Positions 37,957-51,101 are shown, numbered from the stretch's first letter. The stretch: DNA of 64,000 bases from Psococerastis gibbosa (GCA_963971405.1 OZ020490.1:34249464-34313463); one strand, 5' to 3'. The notes: generated from the letters alone by a model not told the origin. A program made the numbers and translations.

Positions 37957-39218
37957 TTACTATGCCATTGTATATTCCTTAAGGCCGGAGTTTTAGGGTC
38001 TTTTTCTGAACGATGGGACGGTCTAACTAAGATTGCTAATACCAAAAACCTTGGCACTGGCTGTCGCAACAAGCCATAAATAACTATCATAGTGGTACAA
38101 ACGTGCGGGTTCAAAGGAATTGCGGGGTCAGCATGCTTGCAAAGTTCAAAGAGGATATTAGACGAGACAGAATGTGAATGAGAACAAAAAGGGGGGGGGG
38201 GGGCAGGGAACTAGATCCGTCTAGACCCGCAATTATTACGGTTTTATTTGACTGAGCTTGCTCAAACTCTTGACCCTTGTAATCCCTGTTCCCTAACGCA
38301 TTGCACGGATGCTTTTTCGCGTCCTCACTATGATTAAAGGATTACAGCTAATCATATTGTATACCTACTTATCATTTATGTGAAGGATTATTGCGGTTTT
38401 GAGTTAATGCATATTATTGTATCCAGAGTTCCATATAGAAGACATTCAACATTTAACCATCCCCCCCCCCTCCTCACTACTTACACAACAGAACGGATAA
38501 CTCTCTACCACTAAATAATCGGTAAACATTCCCAATTTCCTAGCGTATATTCCCAACAGGGACCCGCGCTTAAAAAAAAAAAAAGAGTCATTCACTTCCC
38601 GCCATTTTTTTTTTTATTTAAATTTTGTGACCACTCCTTCAATGACCAGCCTGTTAAGTCTCAAAAGTTTTCCCGCCGTTCGTGATTTAAAAGTGAAAAG
38701 ATTGTTGTTGTCACGTTGGCATTTTCGGATGGTTTTCTTTTGTTCTATTGTGTATTGTGTAAGTTTGTTGATTTGGGATAAACATTAAAGAAGCATGAAC
38801 ATCAATAAATTCGTTCACTATTATTAAATGCTTTATTCTTTTACAAATCAAATCAAATAGGATTTTAAAACCCATTGAAAAAAAAAACGTACCAGGTGGC
38901 CCAGCATTCAATAAATATTTTTAGTGCACTCGAATACGTGATAAAGTAGTATGAATCCGGGATGATATAGGCCATAGTTGATCTGAAAACTTGCTTTCAA
39001 ACGTTTCGTCAACATCTGCTTCGACATCATCAGTGGCACTTCGTAAACTTTTAAGATTGTATCTCGTAGGCTCAGCGGCGACTGTTTGGCAAGGTTTTAT
39101 TATTCCAGGGGAAGTGGAAAATTCAAATCAAACAAATATGCCTTTACTTGCCCCTTTCATCACTGCCAGGTAGTTTTGGATTTACAAGAGATTTCTGCCT
39201 CTTACGACGCTGTTCAGC
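37957..39218. other. Mostly unassigned; contains conserved block
   Basis: A G run lies at about 38190-38202 and a C run at 38461-38470. 38945-39065 (minus) is a copy of the CTGATGA...GACGAAACGTTTG block. No exon is recognised. Confidence 0.45.
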
Positions 39219-39429
39219 CAGTGGCGGAGCGTGAGATAATTGCGCTAGTGTAATGCTTGCAAAGTTTTATTAGTGACTTAGTTTTCTTAGACTGCGTTGA
39301 TAACATCGTGCTCATACAATCTTATTTGCTCGCGGCTTCCTATAGATGTCAACGAAGCTCTTAATACATTCAAAGAATTTGTTGAGTGTAATGTGGCATT
39401 GCCCGTCTTACATGCACGCTCCGCCACTG
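39219..39429. mobile_element. hAT-like MITE, CAGTGGCGGAGCGTG ends
   Basis: Perfect inverted ends CAGTGGCGGAGCGTG and CACGCTCCGCCACTG lie 211 bp apart. The 8 bp flanks TGTTCAGC and CGCCCAGC differ only by C/T changes, as expected of an old 8 bp duplication. Confidence 0.7.
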
Positions 39430-40315
39430 CGCCCAGCAGACAGCAGACCTAACTGAACTCCACCCGGCACCTATATCTCCCTACAGGTGGAGTTCGACGA
39501 AATACGTCCTTTACTGAGGAAGGATGGTTTGGGGGGGGGGGGAGGGAAGTGGGTGTGGTAGTATTAAGGGCATGAAGGAATCACAGTATGGGCAAGGGGA
39601 TGTACACCGATATTATTTATACCAAGACGAGGGGTGGTGCTCTCCTCGGGGTTGATTGAAGCGTTTAGCAGCTTCGCAGTCTCAGAGCAACCACGGCCTA
39701 TCATCCCAGATTCAACTGCTACATCAAGTAGCCTAGTTCCAGCCTTGTAAGTCTTGGTAATTTTATTGTCACATCTCTCCTACATATATAGAACTCTAGT
39801 TAGAGCCAATTTTTAAGAACCCACCGATATTTACACTCAATTATCCGCCGCATTTAGCAAGCCCCAGCCTTTAGCGCAAGATGTCAACATAAATGGCATA
39901 AATTTCAAATCAATTGCAATATTAAATTCAACCCGCCAAAGAAAACTGCTTCGACCACCTCTACAGTCATTTCAGTGTAGGATTTCGTCATTCATACTGG
40001 GCCCTAACTGTTTTACTAACGTTGTGAAGACTGCTACGACTCAACGAGTCAAAGGCTAAAATGTACCTGTATGTGCATTGGACCTGTTGACCTGTCCAGA
40101 AACTTGTCCTTGCCCAACCTGAGCAATTGGTACATACCTGTGCACAGCCTCACGTATTGTAATAAATTGGGAACGGTTTCAAAATGACAGCAGAAAAGGA
40201 GACCTACCTGTGATTTTGAGGTGTGTAATTAATCGTGGGCTCATTTTCATTTTTATTTATTTATAGGTATCGTCATTTATTGAAGTGGGAGAGGGCAATG
40301 AGTGCTTCCAATGCC
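39430..40315. other. Unassigned with partial conserved block
   Basis: A G run lies at 39531-39541. 39690-39735 matches the CCACGGCCTAT...CCCAGATTC half of the conserved block. The rest is unassigned. Confidence 0.4.
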
Positions 40316-40800
40316 ATCTTTCAACACTTCTGCATTAAGCAACCCTGTCAGCCTGCCGGAGGGTCATAACTTGAGGCACCCTAAGGGCAGACTCCTTCAT
40401 CTCAGGGAGAAGGTAAGTTGTCTGACAGGGTGGACCCCCTGATTATAGTGGATTCCGAACCACTTGGGAAAAACAGTGAAGTCACACGATTAGTTCGGAG
40501 GTGACCAGGACACGTCCGACCATGTTTCCCTACCGGCACTGTGTACACGACCAAGTTATGTGCATCTTTGAACCTGCTCTGGTCCGCTGGATTCAACTTG
40601 GTATGGCGGTAGGCTGCCGGGGGGGTATGAGTCTGTCTCTAAAGTTAAGGCACCCTAAGGGCAGACGCCTTCACCTCAGGAAGAAGGTAAATTGCCTGAC
40701 AGGGTGGACCTCCCTGATTATATTGGATTCCGAACCACTTGGGGAGCATAGGAGAGTCACACGGTTTTATCGGAAGTGACCAAGACTCGACACGCACAAC
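40316..40800 (+). repeat. Two adjacent family A copies
   Basis: 40316-40617 is nearly complete (ending TTCAACTTGGTATGGCGGTA). 40625-40800 begins again at GTATGAGTCTGT and is 3'-truncated. Both belong to the subtype with TATGGCGG in place of AAGGCCGTTGG. Confidence 0.65.
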
Positions 40801-43272
40801 GGAAAATGATTTTTTGATGTCGCCATTTGCCTATGTACCTATATTTTTTATAGGAAGAGCAGTAGGGAAGCGTTTTGTGTGCGGTTAGAGGGCAGCAATT
40901 TGCCAACGCCAAAAACAAGTTTTCCAACTCAAAAATAATTTTCTAGGGGCCATGGCGTAGGCGGAGGTTCAGAACTCTAAATAAAGGGAAAAATTCTCTG
41001 CCTGGGTCCATCGAATTGCATAATAGGAAAACCTTACCTTCAGCGGATGGATAAAATAGCGACTGCCTGGCTTGTTGTTGACAAAAATTCCATGTAGAGT
41101 CTAAAGAGAGGATCCGCTACCAGTCCTTAGGCCTATGCAATGGGTTTTCGGGTCACAGCAATTTTTAATCAGTTCTACTATCTAATTTTCTGTAATCTTA
41201 CGATACATGAAGAACTTACGCCCATGTCTTGGCCCCTATCTTGCACTCTTTGACCCTTGTAAATGGAAACAATGAGAAGTTCACGGAAGGAAAAGGATAC
41301 GGTCTCGCACGCCGTTTCATCTGCAGACGATCGGAAGGGGGGCAGAATGCAGCCCTTTAGACACTAACACAGTGCAGAAAATGGTGGACAAAAACAAAGC
41401 GGGCTTTCAAAGAAACGGCAACCGACGCCCTAAGGGCAAGGCCATAGCAATAGATTTGCGAAGGGGGGGGGGTAGTTTGTTTACTATCAAGCAGCAAGTA
41501 ATTTTTAATTTTTCACGACGGGGGGTCCGGACCCCTGGACCCCCCTCATAAATACGGCCTTGCCTAAGGGTGAAGACGAGTAAAGAATAACAGGATTGAC
41601 CAGAGTCGCATCCAGTTCCAGAACAAATCTGTTTCGGAGGTGGTCTTATAGTACACCCGATGGCAGTGAAGGTTTTCGGTGACAAAGTACAAAGTACAGA
41701 AAAGTAGTCCTAGGGTAGTGCAAAGACGAGAGATGAAAAAAATAGAACAAAAATGACGGTCGGCGACATAAATAATAAGTCAAACAATTTAACTTCTGAG
41801 GAAATCATATTACACGACTTAGCTCGTTTTTCCTCATTACCTCATGATATACAATAGGCAATTATTGGAGTAACAAAAGGTCACAAGTAGAAAATCAAAT
41901 AGAAGTGAGTAGTTCCAACCCTGAGGTACATCGCCACGACCTGTGTCGTCTTCACGACAGTCATGACTCAAATGTTATGTCACATAGTTCAGTATTAACA
42001 ACCTAGATACATTACGATGCGATCTTGGAACATTTTATGAGGTCGCTTTCAAATCAATGAATTTGTTTACATAGAAGCATTGGCGTAGTCGCAAGGATGG
42101 ATGGAAAAGGTAGCAGGGGGGGGGGGTAGCTGCCCCCCCCCAACATTTTTTAAGTCAATGTATTTCGGTATAATTTTAATCTATAATAAATATGTTTATT
42201 CCTTTTGGACGACCCAGGACGATCCACAAACGGGCTGGACCTGTGTCCTTGGGCGTAGCTAGGAATCGTTCGAAGGAAGGAGTGGGGATCGGACGTTCAA
42301 AAGTTTTGAAAAACTGTGCAGGGATATCTTCGGTCCTGAGGTTGGGAAACTGGCCCCGAAGGTGGAGGAACTCGAGGAAGAGTCAACGGCATAAGGATGC
42401 AGAAGGCAATGGGAAACCACTGCAGTACAATTCCCTAGTACAGTCATCATGACTATGTACATTCGATACTCTACAGTCTACATACTTGACTTCCTTTTAG
42501 GGAGTCCGAGGTACGGTATCTACGTGTCTACAATTGTCATGGAAGTGGAATTCGAAGAAGCAAAAGAACTCAAAACTTTTCCTTTGATGGGGCGGAGAAT
42601 CTCGAATTCCGTTTCTTAGTTCTGTTCTGCACCAACTTGATTATTCCGGCCCAGGAGGAGAAAACACGGCTGTCTGACATGTTGCTGATAGTGGCGGTGC
42701 CAGACATTTTAAGGCGAGGGGGGCCATGGGGGGCATGACTTCTATCTGGGGGGGGGGGCAATGAAAAAACATGACATTTTTGACTGGGAGTAGGTGTAAT
42801 GAAAGTAAGTAACTTGTAGTATTGTGACCAGTTTTAATGACGTTTTTGAATTACATAAATTCTGCTATATAACATGTAAAATATCTCGAAAGTGGGGGGG
42901 GGGCGGAGAAGAAACTTTTTTGGGGGGGGCAGGCCCTTCCGGGCACCCCCGTTGCGCCGCCACTGGTTGCTGACCCCAGAATTCCAAATAGAACAGTGGT
43001 AGTCCCTTGCGGCTTTGTTCAAAAAAGCATAGAAACGGTACACCGATTAACTATTAACTCTTTTCCTTATGACGACAGATGTAAAAAATGGTTTGGGAGA
43101 GAGGGTGCCCCCCCCCCCCACCCTGGGTGGAAAATTTAAAATAACGGTTTTAATAAATTATTTGGCTTCTAGGTTACGTCGGAAAATACAGAAGACTCTA
43201 TACTTGTCGTAGAGAAGCCATAAATACATTAGCTACCTATAGGAAAATAATATGTACCTTCGAAGTCTACAC
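40801..43272. other. Poly-G/C rich unassigned region
   Basis: G or C runs lie at about 41463, 41521, 42117, 42135, 42750, 42894, 42921 and 43109. Some are in ends like GTTGCGCCGCCACTGG (42951-42966) and GGACCCCTGGACCCCCC (41529-41546), which suggest decayed elements with G/C-rich tips. 42380-42455 is family D. No coding exon was found. Confidence 0.4.
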
Positions 43273-43395
43273 AGCGCCACTGAAGATGTCGACCGCAGAT
43301 GTTGACGAAGCGTTTGGAAGTTCACATTCATTTCGACCACGGCCCATCCGCCCGGATTCTACTGGTTCTTCATTCGACTCCGGCCGTGAAAGTTA
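43273..43395 (+). repeat. Conserved CTGAAGA...GACGAAGCGTTTG block
   Basis: This copy lies outside any Harbinger-like element. It keeps CTGAAGATGTCGACCGCAG, GTTGACGAAGCG and the downstream CCACGGCCCATCCGCCCGG. The GAAAC of other copies is GAAGC here. Confidence 0.6.
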
Positions 43396-43434
43396 CTTTG
43401 TAGTTACAAAATATGTAACTGTCAGCACTCTGTC

Positions 43435-44299
43435 AAAGAACCGGTCCGAGTTTACTCGAACATGCTTTCCAATTTATAAATTAGTAGATAGAGACAATGT
43501 GTAATTTCATAGTAAATAATTTCCCTATGGTTAAATTTCAGATCCCTCGAGGGGGGGGGGGACCCGTCCACGTCAATATGTTAAAAACCCCTTAAAACTC
43601 CTCAATTGCATATTCTGGAACGAACAGACCATTATATTGTAACAGTAGTAACAACTCACATGGCATTTAATGTATTGGAACATAAATTTTCCATAATTTC
43701 TTCAAAAAATAATTTTTTGCGCAGAACCAAACGTTATTTTGGGAATTCAACCTGTCCAGTTTTGTTACTCTATTGAACACCTAAAACATACTCGAAGGTA
43801 GAAATCATAGATGGAAAGGTTCCGCATAAAAATTATTTTTTAGTCATTTTTCATGAAAATTGAGTATTTTTTTACCCCCAGAAGCAAACTATCAAGGGGC
43901 AAGCGACCCTCTGCATTTTGTTAACATTAATAACGACTACAATATAGGCTATGTGAATTTAAAAGAAATAGTTGGAGCCGTTTTTGAGAAATAATTTTTT
44001 TAAACGTTTTCTCTTGAGTTTTTGGAGAATAAAGCCCCCCCCAAATTGAGTTAGCCCAAAATAAAAAAATGTCTCGAGGTATGATTTTTGTGAACTTTCA
44101 TGCAAAATTTCATCAAAATCGGCCGATTAGTTTGCCCTAAAATCGATGAACAGACAGACAGACAGACAGACATTTCGTGAAAACCACTTTTTTGGTTCCT
44201 GGGACCTCATAACGTGTAAATCCGTTGAAATCTCGGAATCGAAAATTTCGACCATCACAAAGCTTTCCTTATACTAGTACTACGTATAAATTGGAAAGC
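43435..44299 (+). repeat. Repeat family Y, copy 4
   Basis: Full length, AAAGAACCGGTCCGAG to AATTGGAAAGC, with a short G run (about 43550) and a GACA tract at 44150-44172. Confidence 0.7.
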
Positions 44300-45517
44300 A
44301 AAAATGTTTTGACAATATTTGGCTATTCTTTAAAAGGCTAATTCAGCTTCTGGACTGTTCATTCATGGATGTTTTAGTAAATTAGTTTAATTAGATCGGG
44401 TGGGAGTATGCCCCTACGCCCCCGGCCCCCTGGAGGAAAACTTAAAAGAAACGTTTTAAATTAAATTTCGAAAAAAAAAACAGAAGACTACTCGTTGTAG
44501 ATAAGACATAGGCCTAAATACATTTAAGCTACCTATTGGAAAACCCGTACCTGTCACTTTGTCAATTTTTTTTGACCATATCTGGCTAGTCTTTTAAAGG
44601 CTGATTCTGGTTCTGAAATGTTCATTCATGGAATTTGACAGCATACTAATTAGGGCCGCAAAAGGCTTTAGTAGACAAGACGTAAGACATTAGGTACACC
44701 ACTGGAAAGCCTACCTGACACTAACCTGTTCAGGAAGTGAGCCTGACTCGACCCCGTCTGCCAGTAGGTCTATCTCCTTCGGATTAGTCAGTGGTAGTGT
44801 TTGTTGCTCGAGTGTGTACCTGAACCTGCCGTGGCTCCGGAGTAATGGTGACACTAAGTTTTCAACACTAATAATGTAAGTAATTTTGTGTAAATGGATA
44901 CAGATATTTTGACTCGTATCTGTACTTAGTTAAGTCATGCTTTCGCCTGTTTGATTGAGTCAATGGTAAGCTTTTCTCAGCTTGTCTATTATCGCTTGTA
45001 GCCGGTGTAGGTTGACATCGAGAATTTGGTATCTGGTGAAGCTCCTGAGGGTTCCAAGCACCAAAACCGCAGTAAAATTATGATTTATTTTTCTCTTAAA
45101 ACTTAAAAGTAGTTTTGACGTAAATAAGTACATTAAAATTAAAAAAAAAATTAAATTATAATAAATAGTAAACAACTCAAATAATTTAAAAATATTATTT
45201 TAACTTTTCAGTATAAAAGTAAAGTTAACAAAAGAAAAAAAGAAAAAAATGTTAAAAGTGTTACAAAATTAGTATTTAGCAAGTTAAAAACATTAAAAGG
45301 CTAAAATCGTCCTAAAAATGTTAACTGAGGTCCTGACAATGGCCTAGTGCCGAAAAATAATAATATAATTGTTTTTATTTTTTTATTTTGTGGACAAAGC
45401 TAAGTCATTATTTTTATTTTGTCAAAGTTCAACCAAGTCACAATAGAGAATATCAAAAATATATTAACTAAGCAAATTACTTATGCAGGCGGTTAGCTAT
45501 TGAACAATCACTCACAA
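44300..45517. other. Unassigned with inverse family C
   Basis: 44925-45045 (-) is family C. The rest is AT-rich, including a long A/T stretch at 45100-45300, without exon-like content. Confidence 0.4.
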
Positions 45518-45703
45518 TCAGGACATGTAGAGTGGTTGTAAGGACTCGGAATTTCACCCGCATGGTTCTGGTTCGAGTGCCACACATGCTACATTTTCTG
45601 ACCATGCTTCGGAGGGCATGTAAAGCAGGCGGTCCCGGGTCTTCCTAGTTGAGTGTAAGAGAGGGCTTTATAGCCCTAACTCTGCTAAGTTGGCTTAGTA
45701 ATA
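45518..45703 (+). repeat. SINE1, full copy
   Basis: The head TCAGGACATGTAGAG has an A-box-like start, and GGTTCGAGTGCC is the B-box. The body marker is GCTTCGGAGGGCATG and the tail GGCTTAGTAAT. SINE1 copies elsewhere: 51102-51288 (+), 51307-51454 (-), 55782-55965 (-), 28712-28882 (-), 63429-63566 (+). Confidence 0.75.
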
Positions 45704-48429
45704 AAACAATAAGTTAAATTTATTATTTATTCACAATAAATAAAAAATAAATAAATAACTGAATAAATAAACGTTTATTTGCAAACAGACAAAGTCCAAT
45801 AATATGCAAATTAACTTAATTAATTATGCTTATCATAATTTACATGTGTGATACATAACTATTGTACAATTATAATTATAAGCAGTATATCGTACATCTA
45901 TTTGACAATGTGAAGATTAAATAAATAAGTTGTATACAAGTTATCTAGTTGGTAAGTAATGATAAAAATAAAAAGTAATACTATAAAGTAATACTATCTG
46001 CCAATACATATCATTCTTATATATCTTAACTAAGTCTTAATTATTTAGAAATGGTAATCTTATAAAAGGTAATCTTGTAAAAGGTAATCTTATAAAAGGT
46101 AGTCTTTCAATGTCTTATTGATAATATAGAAAGCTTTTTTCTATCATCAGACACTGGAGAAACAGAAAAGGATACACCAACCCACAGTGTAAGGCAGAGT
46201 TAAACATATTTTATAAACAATCTATACATTTTTTACTTCAGTTGATAGGTGGAAATTGCCATAATGTTATTATCCTGGGTGAATTTGAAGACATTGCTCA
46301 AAGACGTTAAAGTTAGTCGGTTTACGCCACTTATTGTTCTATGTAGTAGGTACTACCCGACCGCGATAGGAAGGCACTTGGAACACTTTGTTTATTCAAA
46401 AACTTGCTATAAGCGGAACACCGAGTTTATTCGATTTTTATAAGTGCTCCAAGTACCATTCTATCGTGGTAGGTAGGTTAGACAGTCCAGGGAAGGTTTC
46501 AGAAAAAGTTTTCCGGGGGGGGGGGGCGGTGACCTGAAAAATATCGCGTTTCCCTTACTTGAGTAACAATTTCTCTTCATTTCCTTCAAAAGTCTATTCT
46601 ATAAATATAAAAGTATATAAAGTATAAAGCTATTTTTCTCGGGGGGGGGGGGGGCGACTGCCCCCACCGCCCCCCCCCCCAAGGATCCGTCCCAGAGACA
46701 GTCTTTAATTTCGGCTTAGTTCCCTGGGTATACTTGTATTCAAATGGCTCAAGACAGCATATGTGCATCGACCAAATGATCCCATAAATATTATATTAAT
46801 TTTCATGGTACTTTTAACAAGTTCGCTTATAATCCAGAACCAGTAGGTATAAATAAATAAATAAAATAAATAAGCATTTATTTGGAAACAGACCAATAAT
46901 AAACTACAATAATAACAAGTCCAATAATATGCAAATTAAAATAATATGTAAATTAAAATTAAAATAATATGCAAATTTATATGAGGGTAAACCCGCCTAT
47001 GCAGGTCCTAGATACTTACAAGGGCTGCCTAGGAACATTGGACAGGTGGAAGAAATGACAGTTTTTAGAAGTAAACTAAAGACCAAACAAACAAACAAAC
47101 AAACATAGACCAATGCTTGTATGTGGAGGACATGATGTGGAACTAGACAGCCGGTGTTCATTTCATAATTCTCAGTGAAGATATTGCTTTAAGCTATTTT
47201 TAAGTGTTTCATTTATTTATTGTTATTGTGTCTTAGGTTTTAGAACACCTATTGTTTCATTTTATGACTCAATGCAGAGATATTCTATTCTATTCTAAGA
47301 TATTGGTATTCATTAATGTTTTTCTATGAACTCCACGTATTCCCCCATTTCTAAGAAATTTCCACTCAATTTAAACTACCATCAATGAAAAAGTACGGAT
47401 TTTTTTTTGAAATTTGGATTTTTGGGATTCTTTTTATCATGAGCAATCCCTTCCACTAGGATTAAGGCTTTCAAATTTGCCATAATTGTTTAATTAATTA
47501 GGGGTACCTAGATATGTTTAAACCTGTTTTAAATTTTTTCCATGGACCTAACTATGCATAACCTATTTCTTTTAATTCTTGGTACTTGGTAGCGTATGTG
47601 TATCCGCCTAATATACCGAGAATTGGATAGGTACTCGTTTTGAGGGGGTCATTATATTGCAGTTAGTGTATACCTAATTAATGCAGACCCCACATAAGGC
47701 TGGTCAATTTATAGAACAAATACCCTAAAAGTAAAAAAGAAAAAAAAAGTAAAGTAAATTATATTAAACCAGTAAGAATACAAATTGCCAAAAAAAACAC
47801 ATTCCACACCACGTATATGTATATGCAATACATGTGCACGTGAGGGAACCAGGCCTTTGGATCACATCACAATAAGTTATTTTACATAGTTACTTATATA
47901 GTAATTTAGTACTTATTAATTGTTTACCTAGGTATACCGATTTATTCATTTAATAGTGATTTAAGAAATGTTATTTCCGAATTATTCAGCCAGTTCTTAA
48001 TACAATAAATGATTCACCTAATGACTAGCGACTAATGGAAGGTCAACTATGTAAATTTAGCTTGGTAAAATACCTGTACAGAAGCCAAAATGCAGAAATA
48101 GTACCTAATTAGTAATTGTATTGGAGGTCATTTACAAATTATTCCTTCGTAGGCACAACATTTCGAAATATGTAGGTACGTGTAACTCTTTCCAGTGACC
48201 ACACATTCATGATGTAGATATAGGCGAGTATCCTACGATTCGGCTACTAGCCGGAGGCGTAGAATACCTAATTAGACACTCTACATCTACTCATACACAT
48301 TATGTGTCCAATTATTTTAGGTTGAATTAATTGCATGTGAGGAGGTTCTTACTTAACTGTAGCCTAGTTAACGAGGCACCTACCACCCAGCAGCCGCATT
48401 GACAAAGCCATTTTTTTAAATTTTAAGCT
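45704..48429. other. AT-rich, LINE tails and TIR hairpin
   Basis: 45740-45830 and 46845-46985 share AATAAATAAATAA...GTCCAATAATATGCAAATTAA, a likely LINE 3' end. 46351-46479 is a hairpin element. G and C runs lie at 46515, 46640 and 46671. 47020-47100 (+) reads GLPRNIGQVEEMTVFRSKLK, a LINE RT C terminus followed by ACAA repeats. 47300-48430 holds nothing recognisable. Confidence 0.45.
46351..46479. mobile_element. Short TIR element, CGATAGRATGG ends
   Basis: Arms CTACCCGACCGCGATAGG and its inverse counterpart CTATCGTGGTAGGTAG enclose about 60 bp. A sister copy is at 48592-48713 with similar inner sequence (AAATCGAATAAAC, GCGGAACACC). Boundaries are approximate and the target duplication is not resolved. 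Confidence 0.55.
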
Positions 48430-48713
48430 AATCGCTTACAAACGATTTAATGAATGTATCCGATTGACTTCTTCAGTCGTAGGTTAGTGCCCGTGTTGAG
48501 TTACGACAAAACGTCTCCGATCGCATGACGTGTAGAGACTCGCAATAGTACAAGCACGCTACCACTAGGCCATCGATGTCGATGTACTAACCTACCACGA
48601 TAGGATGACATTTATAAAAATCGAATAAACTATAGGTGTTCCGCTTATGCAAGTCTTCGAATATACCTAGTACAAAGACGTGTTCCAAGAGCCATCCTAT
48701 CGTGGTTGGATAG
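48430..48713. repeat. Inverse SINE3 and second CGATAGRATGG hairpin
   Basis: 48430-48575 (-) is SINE3, related to 26036-26200. 48592-48713 is the second hairpin copy, with arms ACCTACCACGATAGGATG and CATCCTATCGTGGTTGG. Confidence 0.5.
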
Positions 48714-48797
48714 TATGAATGCATAATTTCATACATTGACATATTTTTGGTATTTTTTCAGCTTTCTTATTTAAATATGTAATGAAAGTAAAGCTCC

Positions 48798-50290
48798 GTG
48801 ATGGTCGAAATGTTAGATTTGAATGGATTTAAACGTTTTGAGGTCCCAGAACCTAAAAAAACTGATTTTAGCGAAATGTCTGTCTGTCAGTCTGTCTGTT
48901 CCAGTGGCGGCGCTAGAAAACAGACTCAGTTCTGTAGTTTTATCCTCCAATATCTCCAAAAACTACCTAGCCTACTAAAAAAACTACTCAGAAACGTCTC
49001 CAACTATCTTCTTGAAATTCACACACACTGAGAGAAAAACAACGTTGATTCAACGTAATAACTACGTTGAATATGTGACAACGTAGTTGTGCGGTTAAAT
49101 TAACGTAGCTGAGTTACGTTAAATCTGCAACGTTGACCTAACGTAATTCGGAATTACGTTAAAAGTAGTTACGATAAAAAATTGCGTTGGATTACAGTAG
49201 AAAATTGCTACGTTGTTTTACAGTAAGTAATATTTTTGGGGCAGGTGCTACTGTATTTTAACGTAGCCTGCTACTACGATAATGTATCGTAACTTCACTA
49301 CCCACTACGGTAGCTTACAGTAACTATCTAACGTAGCTATATATGCCTACTACTGTATCCTAACGTAGCTGTATGCAGGGGTGGGGGGGTGGGTAGGGGT
49401 TCTGCTGGTATTCTTTGTGCGTGCTATATCGGGATGTATATATATATATTATGGAGGCACGCATATACCAGAGCCCCCTGCCACCCCCCCCAACCCCCAC
49501 CCCACCTCACCACCCCCTGCATTCATTATAGGCTCATATACATATAATATATATGGCTCTGGAACGATGCTCAGTTGCCAAACTACTCAGAAACGTCTCC
49601 AACTATCTTCTTGAAATTCACACATTTTCATCCCCGATCGGCATCCTTATGGCGGATTTTCACCCTCCAAAAACTCCAAAGACTACTGAGTGGCTTTGGA
49701 TGAGATTGGGCAAATAGGTTCCGCGTCATCGTCTCGGGATTTTCATTTTTATTTAGGGGTTGACTTACTTGACTTATGATGGCTCGTTCAGCCCTGGGGG
49801 ACTTCTGGCCTCACACATAATTCGCCTCCATCTCGCCCGATCCTCTGCGACGATCTGCCAATCCAGGAGCCCTAAGTTTACTGCCTGGAGGTCCTCTTCA
49901 GATTGTTCCCTCCATTATTATTTTGGGCTAACTGAATTATACAGAGAACCTCCAAAACCTAACTAAAATTTTTTTCTCAGAAACGGCTCCAACTATTTTC
50001 TTGAAATTCGCACATATTTATCCCGGATCTGCCTACCTACGGCGGAGTTTTATCCTCCAATATCTCCAAAATCTGCCTACTAAAAAAAACTTCTCAGAAA
50101 CAGCTCTAACTAATTTCTTGGAATTCACACATATTCACCCCGAATTGGCCTACCTATGCCTAGATTTTACCCTTCAAAAACTCCAAAAACTACTAAAAAA
50201 AACTTCTCAGAAACGACCCTATTTTCTTCAAATTCACACAAATTCACCCCGAATCGTGTACCTATGCCTGCCAAATATTCAATACTAAAA
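48798..50290. repeat. Divergent family Y and internal reiterations
   Basis: 48798-48900 matches the right end of family Y (inverse), then jumps to CAGTGGCGGCGC. A unit with TCTCCAAAAACTAC, CTCAGAAACG, CTCCAACTAT and TTGAAATTC(A/G)CACA recurs at 48940-49025, 49580-49625, 49970-50025, 50070-50130 and 50175-50245. 49020-49375 is the ACGTAG-rich stretch. 49480-49515 is a C-rich run. Confidence 0.5.
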
Positions 50291-50755
50291 GTCCACAAAG
50301 GTCCCTTCTTCCAGTAATACAGTAAGTCTGGTACAGAAATAATTACTTCATAGGCCACATACATTTGTTTCGGCCACTAATAACGGGTACTTCAACAAAC
50401 GCAACGTCATCATAACTCATAGCAAAGTAGGCAACGCTCATTTCTTAAATTTTGAAAAAATTACAAAGTTATAATGTGCGCACGAAATCTGTGAAGAACT
50501 CGCAATTTAACGAGAACTTTGACCCCGTGCCTGGAGATAATGGAGTCAAACCTGACTCACCTTTGAACCTTGGCACAAATTTCAGTAGCGGATTTAATAG
50601 ATGGCGAGAATTTAGATAGGCTTATTATTTCACGCTGGCACTATGTCGCCAAATTAATGGGTATTGCTCTATAATTTGGCGTCTTACGCTCGCTCTATAT
50701 GTAATCAGTTTACTTTTGCAACGACTTTCGCATCTGTTTACAATGTAGTGAATTG

Positions 50756-51076
50756 CCAACGGTCTTACCATGTTGAATCCATAAGAGCAGAGCATGTTTC
50801 AAACTGCGGCAAACTTGGTAGTGAGGGCAGCGTTGGCAGGGGAGCATGGATGGTTGGACATGATAACGCGCTGAGACTATACCAGTCAGTCTACGTGTGT
50901 GCCCTGGTCACCTCCGATTTAATTGTGTCACTTTACCATGTTCCCCAAGAGGTTCGGAATCCACTATAATCAGGAGGTCCACCCTGTCAGTCACCTCCCC
51001 TTTCCTCCGAGGTGAAAGGGTCTGCCCTTAGGGTGCCACAAGTTAAAAAACAGACTCCCCTGAAAGCAGGCGTTGG
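50756..51076 (-). repeat. Repeat family A, full inverse copy
   Basis: Tips CCAACG(GTCTTACCATG) and (CAGG)CGTTGG bound 321 bp with all family markers in inverse order. Confidence 0.7.
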
Positions 51077-51101
51077 AAACAACAACAATGTAGAGAATTA
51101 G

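Noticed and set aside
42192-42452. 86-codon plus ORF
   Set aside because: Its second half is the dispersed repeat D, also present at 10105-10225, so it is not a gene.
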